Source: an uncultured Lachnospiraceae bacterium
Lineage (GTDB): Bacteria > Bacillota > Clostridia > Lachnospirales > Lachnospiraceae
Assembly (NCBI GenBank): GCA_905236615.1
Contig: CAJORC010000025.1
Location: 1-11,723 of the forward strand
Direction: 5' to 3'
Length of the DNA stretch: 11,723 nucleotides
The notes under the pieces were generated by a model. It was not told the DNA's origin. It made no database searches and saw only the letters and a list, made by a program, of their open reading frames with translations. The position numbers and the translations under genes are program-made. Below are positions 6,070 to 11,723 of the stretch, piece after piece (position 1 is the first letter of the stretch; each line of letters opens with the position of its first letter).

Positions 6070-7103
6070 TCACTCTTTCGGCGTGCAAGCATGTGGATTT
6101 CGGAAGCGAATTCGTTCTTATCCACCACAAGCTGCAGGTCATCGATCATATTCTTAAATTTCGGCGCGAAATAATCCTTCAGGGCACCGTTGCCGTTCTG
6201 GTCGAGGCATACGGAAAGCATTCTGTAGAGATCCATGATATCTGAACCGAATTTCCAGCTTTTGTCTGCTTCAAAGCCCATTCCATTAAGCATGTATTCA
6301 ATGGAACTGTCCGAGAAAAGGTGGGTATGGGTTCCGCCTGCATGACGGTTGTAGCAGTTCTGGTGAGCAGCCTCGAAAACACAGCTCATGGAAAACATCG
6401 GAACTGAGAAGTAAATGTATCTGATGTTTTTGTTGTACTTAATTGCTGTAAGTATTTCATCAAGATTGATTATATGCTCAAGCACACCTATAAAAGAAAC
6501 GACATTTGCTTCCGTTTTGGCAATTATTCTGGTTGCTTCCTCGCTTTCAACACTTCTGAGGATATTTTCGCCTGCCATCTTGTTGGCAAATTCAACCTGT
6601 GAAGGTGAGATCTCGATGCCTGAAGCGTCACATCCGATATGCTTCATTGCACTTACAAAATATCCGGAACCTGCACCATCGTCAAGAAGATGAATGTCTT
6701 CTTTATTTATACCTTCGGCAGAAAGTGCTTCAAGCAGGAATTCAGCCTTCGGAATATAAATGCTCTTCATGCGGTTTTCGTATGCTGCGCGGTCTTCCTC
6801 GGAATAGTTGAGCTCATAGCGGTCAACGAGGTAAACCCTGTCCGCAAAGTCCGATGTATCTTCATAATCACTGTTAAGGTGACCGCATACGGGACAGAGA
6901 TGATAGCTCATTCTCTGGCTGGTATAAAGGGGGTCGCCCTCGAGAGGTGAATGGCATATTTTGCATTCTGTACGCCTAGGCTGTATAAGGAGTGCATCAG
7001 CCTGCTTCTCACTCATCTCCAGCATTGCCTGATTCTTCTCAAAAAAGTCGCTTTTGATCTTCAGTACATCTCCGACAGATTTGCCGTATTTTTTATTTTC
7101 CAT
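6066..7103 (-). CDS. zinc-ribbon class I SAM-dependent methyltransferase
   Basis: This is a 345-residue predicted cytoplasmic methyltransferase. The N-terminal part carries a zinc-ribbon-like set of cysteines, Cys47-x2-Cys50 and Cys70-x2-Cys73 (CKIC and CPVC). The Rossmann-type domain follows: motif I DDGAGSGYF (141-149), GIEIS (162-166) as the acidic SAM-ribose loop, and FIGVLEHI (204-211) as the post-motif. An N-terminal zinc ribbon before a class I methyltransferase recalls sugar C-methyltransferases and related enzymes, but the typical C-terminal domain of those is not evident. The gene overlaps the following membrane protein gene by four bases, so a shared pathway is likely, for example making or capping a glycan; this is inference. 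AAGGAAAG shortly before the ATG is a fair ribosome binding site. A promoter in the 74-bp gap upstream is not convincing. The substrate is unknown. Confidence 0.8.
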   Translation of the reverse strand: MENKKYGKSVGDVLKIKSDFFEKNQAMLEMSEKQADALLIQPRRTECKICHSPLEGDPLYTSQRMSYHLCPVCGHLNSDYEDTSDFADRVYLVDRYELNYSEEDRAAYENRMKSIYIPKAEFLLEALSAEGINKEDIHLLDDGAGSGYFVSAMKHIGCDASGIEISPSQVEFANKMAGENILRSVESEEATRIIAKTEANVVSFIGVLEHIINLDEILTAIKYNKNIRYIYFSVPMFSMSCVFEAAHQNCYNRHAGGTHTHLFSDSSIEYMLNGMGFEADKSWKFGSDIMDLYRMLSVCLDQNGNGALKDYFAPKFKNMIDDLQLVVDKNEFASEIHMLARRKSE

Positions 7104-7177
7104 AAATCTTTCCTTCTATGTTATAACTTTTTTCTCTTAAAACATCTTAACATAAAAAGCAATTTACGCAAGTAATA

Positions 7178-8878
7178 TTATTTTTTTGTTTCTGCTTTCA
7201 TCTCGTACATACGGCTGTCGGCGAGTTTATAGACTTCTTCAGAATTATTTAAGTTTTCCTCTGTGTTTTTGGCGATACCGTAAGAAGCGAATATAGGAAT
7301 ATCAAACCGGATGGATCTTTCTTCGGAAAGTTTTTTCATTTTTTCTATGGCACTATCGAGTTCAGACCAGTTTTCTTCATAAACGAGTACCATAAATTCG
7401 TCTCCGCCCATCCGGAAAGAGTTGCCTACTGCATCAAAACTCTCTTTAAGTATTTTGGAAAATTCAGTGATCAGCAGGTCGCCTTTCTGGTGTCCGTATG
7501 TATCATTTATCTTTTTCAGACCATTCAGGTCAATGGAGATCAGGCAGTAATTATTTTCGTCACTGTTAAGACCTTCGATTATCTCCTCTGCCATAGCCCT
7601 GTTGAAAAGACCTGTCAGACGATCATTGTAAGCCATCCGGAGAAGGACTTCCTTCTCGGTCTTTGCAGCAATCTGCTGTGACATATCCGTATAAGAACGT
7701 ATGATATAGCCTGAGAAAAGGATGATTATAAATATCAGAGTTCCATAAGGTGTAAGGGGAACACCAAGGCTGGCATCATTTGCAAAGAGATATTTCTGGA
7801 TGTTAAAGCGGATCAGGTCAGCCATTACGATAACGCATAATTCTATCATACCGAACTGCATTATGGTTTTGTCTATATGTCTGCTCTTTCGCGTTCTACG
7901 CATAGAGAAGAATATTACTGTCATCATGATAACGACCATGACATGGAAGTAAGGGAGCATAGAGGGTACATGGATTATACCGTTTGTACAAAGGAAAATG
8001 GTAACAAGCAGAAAGGCTATGGACATTAAAAGCAGACAGTTCATTTCACGTCTGCTGCCCTTACTGCTGTCTTTATTAAGGAGAAAGAAGCGTATAAGGG
8101 AGAGCGCGGGTATTATGGCAGAATAAAGTGCATAGTATTCCAATAAGGTGGTAAACTGACTGTTATCGCTGAAAAGCTGGAGAAGATTATCATAGCAGAG
8201 AGACCAGATTCCCACGAAGAAACTGAGTAAACCTATGTTAAGGACAGGGTCAAACTTCCTTTTATATGCAGATACTATCAGACCTACAGAAAATGCGATT
8301 ATTCCGAGAGTAACAAGAAAGATACCGACAAAAAGAGTTCCTCTTTTTTCACGTGCCAGAAAATAATATGCGAGATCGGAACGGACGAGCTTGATATTTC
8401 CTATATTGGTAAAAGCATTTCTGTCAGTTGGAAGGATCTCGATCAGAATGGTTTTTCCGCCGGAGTTGTCGGGAATGGGAATAAAATGACGGCAGGTCGG
8501 GGCAAGTTTTCCATGACGCGGATAGTGTATACCGCTTTCGTAAATCTGATGCCCGTCAACAAAAGCACGTACTCCGCTCAGAGACAGCAGAAAAGACAGG
8601 GAACGTCCGCCGTTCAAAGTTTCGGGAATGGTTTTTCGGAGTATTATCGTGTCACCTTCTTCGATGGTTCCGGGAAAATGGAATTCATCTATACTGTCGG
8701 TAAAATACTTTTTTCCGTTATAATATATACCCCAGTCATCGTTGAAATCCATATAGTCTTTGTCATCGAATACCGGTGCAAATAAAAATTCCGACGCAAT
8801 AGCAATTAATATGATAAAAAGAGACATGGCAAATAAGAGGTGCAAAAAATATTTATTTTGATATATTGCCTCTCTCAT
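7178..8878 (-). CDS. 7TM-type diguanylate cyclase (GGDEF)
   Basis: This protein is predicted to make cyclic di-GMP from two GTP in response to an extracellular signal. The 566-residue product has an N-terminal helix (about 9-34), an extracytoplasmic beta-rich domain (about 40-165) resembling 7TMR-DISM sensor modules with a jelly-roll-like GVRAFVDGHQIYESG stretch, about seven membrane helices (about 178-395), a short linker, and a C-terminal GGDEF domain from about 415. The active site is intact: DRLTGLFNR (419-427), Asp450 in SIDLNGLK, and GGDEF at 491-495. The inhibitory RxxD motif expected five residues before GGDEF is absent (DAVG instead), so feedback inhibition through that site is unlikely. 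The open frame extends to a TTG at 8902, but I chose the ATG at 8878, which has GGAGG ten bases upstream. The neighbours are an HD-GYP-like gene and a transglutaminase-like gene. Confidence 0.9.
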   Translation of the reverse strand: MREAIYQNKYFLHLLFAMSLFIILIAIASEFLFAPVFDDKDYMDFNDDWGIYYNGKKYFTDSIDEFHFPGTIEEGDTIILRKTIPETLNGGRSLSFLLSLSGVRAFVDGHQIYESGIHYPRHGKLAPTCRHFIPIPDNSGGKTILIEILPTDRNAFTNIGNIKLVRSDLAYYFLAREKRGTLFVGIFLVTLGIIAFSVGLIVSAYKRKFDPVLNIGLLSFFVGIWSLCYDNLLQLFSDNSQFTTLLEYYALYSAIIPALSLIRFFLLNKDSSKGSRREMNCLLLMSIAFLLVTIFLCTNGIIHVPSMLPYFHVMVVIMMTVIFFSMRRTRKSRHIDKTIMQFGMIELCVIVMADLIRFNIQKYLFANDASLGVPLTPYGTLIFIIILFSGYIIRSYTDMSQQIAAKTEKEVLLRMAYNDRLTGLFNRAMAEEIIEGLNSDENNYCLISIDLNGLKKINDTYGHQKGDLLITEFSKILKESFDAVGNSFRMGGDEFMVLVYEENWSELDSAIEKMKKLSEERSIRFDIPIFASYGIAKNTEENLNNSEEVYKLADSRMYEMKAETKK

Positions 8879-8935
8879 TTCAGAATTGCCTCCGGGTATC
8901 AATTTTTATTTATATCGGTAAAAATATGAATAAAT

Positions 8936-10618
8936 TTAGTAAACGCTTATGGTATGTTCGAGAAGATATCTGCCGCCTGAAAGTTTTACAGGCTGGACAC
9001 TTATATTAACGGCAGATGCGTCGAGCTCTTCAAGTGCTTTGCTCAGAATGGTACGGTCAGCTTCTTTTGAATTATAAGCTTCACGCAGGGATTCATATAA
9101 TTCGTCCCCTTCGATAACGCTTGTATACTTGTAACTTCCCTTTCCTTTTTCAACTATTTTTTTGTAAGTATCATCATAGTAAGATGAAATATCTTTTATA
9201 AGATCGCTTTCACTGAAACCGTAATCTTCAATACCTAAAAGGTTCTCATCATCGGAAGCATCATCAGAATCCTCAGATGAGTCATAAGCATAGTCAACGC
9301 CAACGCATGACGGCAGATAAACCGAAAGGGTACGGCGGGCGTGGTCCTTTGAAAAATCTTTATCGGTCTTGTTGAAATAGTCATAATTGCAGATTTTTTC
9401 GTCAGCAGTATCATCCCATGTTACGTCGAGGTTGTAGTAATCATCATCCAGCTTGATTATATTCCATGCGTGGGCTTCTCCCGCATAACCGGCGCAGAAG
9501 TATGTCGGAACTTTTAGTTCCTGCATAAGATACTGGAAAGCTCTCGCATATCCTGCACAGACCGTTTCACCGTTGACCAGAGCACTGTAGGCTGACTGGT
9601 TGAGCGGAGCGGAAAGAGAATAACTGTCCCGTTTGGCAAGTGCATCATGAACGTGTTTTTCCTTATCGAAGTCGGAGGCAAGTCCTTTTGCTTCATTCAG
9701 GATCTCGTTGGCTGCATTGTCAAATTTCTCTTTTGAATTGTCGAGATCATCAGCAGTGGAATTGAATTCAAGGTCGATCTTTATACAGTCACCGCTTTTT
9801 CTGTAGGAAGCAGTGTAAGCAGTTTCCAGCCAGAACAATTCGGGATGGTCGTAAAAGAGTGCTTCAAATGCGTTGCTGAGCTCTTTCTGACTGATCTCTT
9901 TGTTGACTGCCTTAAAAGGACTGTTCGTAATTTTCGCATTAGCATAGATCTGCCTGTAGAGTTCTTTGGAATTGTCATTTATAAAGTCATAATAGGGATA
10001 ATAGACAGGGTCAAAGTCAAGGTCATCGCCTGTGGGACCGGTGAGGAGTTCTTCTTCAAGCCTGTCAGCGACGTCATCGGCTACGGTCTCAACGGTTTCG
10101 TCGATTTCTCCGAGTCCCGTCTTTTCGGCAAGTTCATCGGCAGCCTCAAGACTTTCTTCGGAGGGTGCGATGTAATCGGAGGAAACGGTTGCTGAAAGAG
10201 CATCATCGGAGTCTTCTTCGGAAGCTGTATCAGTTTCAGCATCGGAAGAACCTTCGCTCTCAGAAGCTTCGGACTCAGATATTTCAGACAGGGGGACAAT
10301 ATTATCACTCAGACTTGAAACAGGATCATTGTCAGTTTTATTTACAAAACGGGAAGGATCAATATGCAGGACGGAGCCGATGGTTTCAACCATGGCGGCC
10401 TTTTGTTCCGGAGTTCCGGTAATATAACTGCCTATAAAGATTGTGGGCAGAAGGAGACCGGCTATGGAAAAAAGTATTCCAAGAAGAGCTCTTTTCCCAC
10501 CGCCTTTAGACATGGAAAGCGCAGAAATAGCCAGTCCTGCCGCGCTGAAAAGCATACCGACAAGCAGGAAAGAGGACAAAAATCCGATTATACCGAGTAT
10601 TAATCCGGCTGTAGCCAT
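8936..10618 (-). CDS. membrane-anchored transglutaminase-like domain protein
   Basis: This is a 560-residue protein with two close membrane helices at the N-terminus (about 3-35 and 43-66, split by a GGGKR turn, DUF4190-like). A long acidic Ser/Glu/Asp-rich linker (about 100-200) follows, then a transglutaminase-like domain (about 205-440) with the Cys-His-Asp triad: Cys354 in ETVCAGYARA, His383 in EAHAWN and Asp398 in LDVTWDD. A second acidic patch (about 446-460) precedes a C-terminal region I do not recognise. Bacterial members of this fold act as cysteine proteases or peptidoglycan/protein-modifying enzymes; which applies here is not visible. The catalytic part is probably outside the cell, but the two-helix hairpin leaves topology open. 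I chose the ATG at 10618, with AGGAGG six bases before it, over the TTG at 10648, whose frame overlaps the upstream gene. A 57-bp gap follows before the diguanylate cyclase. Confidence 0.85.
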   Translation of the reverse strand: MATAGLILGIIGFLSSFLLVGMLFSAAGLAISALSMSKGGGKRALLGILFSIAGLLLPTIFIGSYITGTPEQKAAMVETIGSVLHIDPSRFVNKTDNDPVSSLSDNIVPLSEISESEASESEGSSDAETDTASEEDSDDALSATVSSDYIAPSEESLEAADELAEKTGLGEIDETVETVADDVADRLEEELLTGPTGDDLDFDPVYYPYYDFINDNSKELYRQIYANAKITNSPFKAVNKEISQKELSNAFEALFYDHPELFWLETAYTASYRKSGDCIKIDLEFNSTADDLDNSKEKFDNAANEILNEAKGLASDFDKEKHVHDALAKRDSYSLSAPLNQSAYSALVNGETVCAGYARAFQYLMQELKVPTYFCAGYAGEAHAWNIIKLDDDYYNLDVTWDDTADEKICNYDYFNKTDKDFSKDHARRTLSVYLPSCVGVDYAYDSSEDSDDASDDENLLGIEDYGFSESDLIKDISSYYDDTYKKIVEKGKGSYKYTSVIEGDELYESLREAYNSKEADRTILSKALEELDASAVNISVQPVKLSGGRYLLEHTISVY

Positions 10619-10624
10619 TTCACC

Positions 10625-10630
10625 CCTCCT
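10625..10630 (-). promoter_or_regulatory. consensus ribosome binding site fixing the transglutaminase-like gene start
   Basis: AGGAGG, six bases before the ATG at 10618, decides this start over the upstream in-frame TTG (10648), which would overlap the end of the HD-GYP-like gene and has no comparable site. Confidence 0.85.
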
Positions 10631-10644
10631 AATAATACTGGTTA

Positions 10645-11547
10645 TCAAATGATCGCAACAATCGAAAGCCCTTTTTCATGAGCCAGATCAACAACCTGTT
10701 CGCCGCAGAGTACCAGCGGGCGGGCAAGGTCATTGCTGTTCTTCATAAGTACTTTTCCTGCAAGACCGTTTGAAAGCTTAACATAGCTTCCGATAAAGTC
10801 ATCAATAAGGTGGTTAAGGAAGTTATTTATCGAGTTGAGGTCATATTTTTGGAGAGACTGCTCCTGAAAGAGCGAAACAACCTGATAAGCACAAAGCGGT
10901 TCACGATAACTCCTTGCACTGGTCATTGCCTCATAAACGTCAACAATAGCGACCATCCCCGCAAAGCGGTCGATCTCTGCACTCGTTAATTTCTGCGGAT
11001 AACCGCTTCCGTCAGAGCGTTCATGGTGCTGCAGGGTGGCATTAAGGATGTGCTCGTCTATATCCGGTTGTCTTGTAAGCAGTACCTTACCTAAAAAGGC
11101 ATGGGTTTTTATAAGATCGAATTCAAGGTCGGAGAGTTTTCCGTTCTTGAAAAGGACTTCTTCGGGGAGCATACATTTTCCTATGTCGTAAAGAAAGCCG
11201 CAGCGAGTGAGGAGCCGGCTGTCCTCAGGGCTTAACTGCAGCCATTTTGCATAAATACGGCAGATAAGACCTGAATTAAACATATGTGAAACCGACATAT
11301 AATCACTTGGTGGACGGATCAGACTCAGATATGCGAAAGTAAGCGAGGATCTCATATCCTCCGGTATTAGTGTTACAGCGTAATCGTCAAGGACATTCCA
11401 GTCAAGCGGAGTTGAGTTTCTGAGGAAATTATCAATCTGTATTTTAAAAGACTCAAGATAGATCTTGTATCTCTGCTCAAAATTCCTGAATTCTTCAGAT
11501 TGGCGGATTATAAGATAATAGGTTGAAGAGCTGTTTTCAAAATCCAT
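10645..11547 (-). CDS. HD-GYP-type protein with altered HD dyad (YD)
   Basis: HD-GYP proteins hydrolyse cyclic di-GMP using a metal centre built from His and Asp residues. This 300-residue cytoplasmic protein has an unrecognised N-terminal region (1-80), the HD-GYP core (about 84-245) and a short beta-rich tail (about 250-300). Core residues seen are His88, Tyr120-Asp121 followed by IGK, His149, His174-His175, then GSGYP (180-184) and Asp203 in IVDVYEAM. The His of the HDIGK motif is Tyr (codon TAC), so one expected metal ligand is missing while the rest of the signature is kept. It may therefore have reduced or altered activity, or act as a cyclic di-GMP sensor; this is inference. AAGGA seven bases upstream supports the ATG. 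It is the first gene of the leftward series, with a 26-bp gap to the transglutaminase-like gene and a diguanylate cyclase two genes on, a plausible opposing or sensing partner. Confidence 0.85.
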   Translation of the reverse strand: MDFENSSSTYYLIIRQSEEFRNFEQRYKIYLESFKIQIDNFLRNSTPLDWNVLDDYAVTLIPEDMRSSLTFAYLSLIRPPSDYMSVSHMFNSGLICRIYAKWLQLSPEDSRLLTRCGFLYDIGKCMLPEEVLFKNGKLSDLEFDLIKTHAFLGKVLLTRQPDIDEHILNATLQHHERSDGSGYPQKLTSAEIDRFAGMVAIVDVYEAMTSARSYREPLCAYQVVSLFQEQSLQKYDLNSINNFLNHLIDDFIGSYVKLSNGLAGKVLMKNSNDLARPLVLCGEQVVDLAHEKGLSIVAII

Positions 11548-11595
11548 AAATCTATCCTTTCCTGTTGTACAAAGTGACGAATGTTTGCTACAATA

Positions 11596-11609
11596 ATTAT
11601 AACATGCTA
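11596..11609 (-). promoter_or_regulatory. extended -10 promoter of the leftward gene series
   Basis: On the minus strand, TGTTATAAT gives a perfect TATAAT (11596-11601) with the TG of an extended -10 two bases upstream. No good -35 is seen 17 bp further up, which is tolerated by extended -10 promoters. Initiation near 11589 would give a leader of about 40 bases before the HD-GYP-like gene at 11547. Confidence 0.5.
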
Positions 11610-11661
11610 GTGAATATGATGATGTTTTTTAGGGGAAACACCTTCTTAAGGGGATGAGAAT

Positions 11662-11723
11662 ATGCTTTTGTGGCTGGCAAATTTCATTCTGGGAATGAAA
11701 TTAAAAAGACCCGAGAAAAGAAA
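11662..11723 (+). CDS. possible start of a divergent gene, cut by the window edge
   Basis: An ATG with AAGGGG eight bases upstream opens a frame that stays open to the end of the window. The 20 visible residues are hydrophobic at first (MLLWLANFILG) and then basic (MKLKRPEKR), as for a short membrane anchor. A weak upstream promoter candidate (TTGTAC at 11565, 18 bp, TACAAT at 11589) overlaps the leftward leader. Too little is visible to name it; a chance frame remains possible. Confidence 0.35.
   Translation, partial: MLLWLANFILGMKLKRPEKR

Noticed and set aside
7104..7177. A terminator or promoter between the diguanylate cyclase and methyltransferase genes.
   Set aside because: Only a 4-bp stem (TTAC/GTAA) and a poor TTGCGT/TAAGAT pair are present, so I did not call either. 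The gap may still hold a weak promoter.
10081..10308. The acidic, Ser/Glu-rich coding stretch as a DNA repeat array.
   Set aside because: It is low-complexity protein linker sequence with varied codons; no regular DNA repeat unit is seen.

Overview
The window looks like chromosomal DNA of a low-to-moderate GC anaerobic Firmicute, most likely a Lachnospiraceae member (Butyrivibrio/Roseburia-like). This is inferred from strong AGGAGG-type ribosome binding sites, use of TTG starts, a clostridial 2[4Fe-4S] ferredoxin, and the style of the GH25, DacA-type, GGDEF and HD-GYP proteins. It is not proven by any marker gene. I see no RNA genes, CRISPR array, insertion sequence or phage gene.

Left part, plus strand (1-2757). 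A consensus-like extended -10 promoter lies directly against the start of a membrane-anchored GH25 lysozyme-like gene. A membrane-anchored D-alanyl-D-alanine carboxypeptidase follows 17 bp later, so the two form a cell-wall remodelling pair. Next is a separately transcribed 56-residue ferredoxin gene, too short for a typical ORF cutoff. It has its own promoter, a perfect inverted repeat upstream that resembles a Rex redox operator, a strong ribosome binding site and a clear intrinsic terminator that could work in both directions.

Centre and right, minus strand (11547 down to 2758). Seven genes run leftward with short gaps or overlaps. In transcription order they are: an HD-GYP-type protein whose HD dyad reads YD; a membrane-anchored transglutaminase-like protein; a 7TM-type diguanylate cyclase; a zinc-ribbon SAM methyltransferase; a multi-pass PTPS-related (YfhO/GT-C-like) membrane protein; D-alanine-D-alanine ligase (ddl); and a flavin reductase family protein. 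The last four are tightly packed (ATGA overlap, 1-nt gap, 8-nt gap) and probably form one operon. Wider gaps of 57 and 74 bp separate the diguanylate cyclase from its neighbours.

Two themes run through the window. One is peptidoglycan and envelope work: lysozyme, carboxypeptidase, ddl, and the membrane protein/methyltransferase pair. The other is cyclic-di-GMP signalling: a GGDEF gene and an HD-GYP-like gene flanking a probable extracytoplasmic transglutaminase-like enzyme. Several start codons were moved from the longest open frame to internal starts with better ribosome binding sites (ddl, the diguanylate cyclase, the transglutaminase protein). At the right edge a possible divergent gene on the plus strand begins and is cut off.
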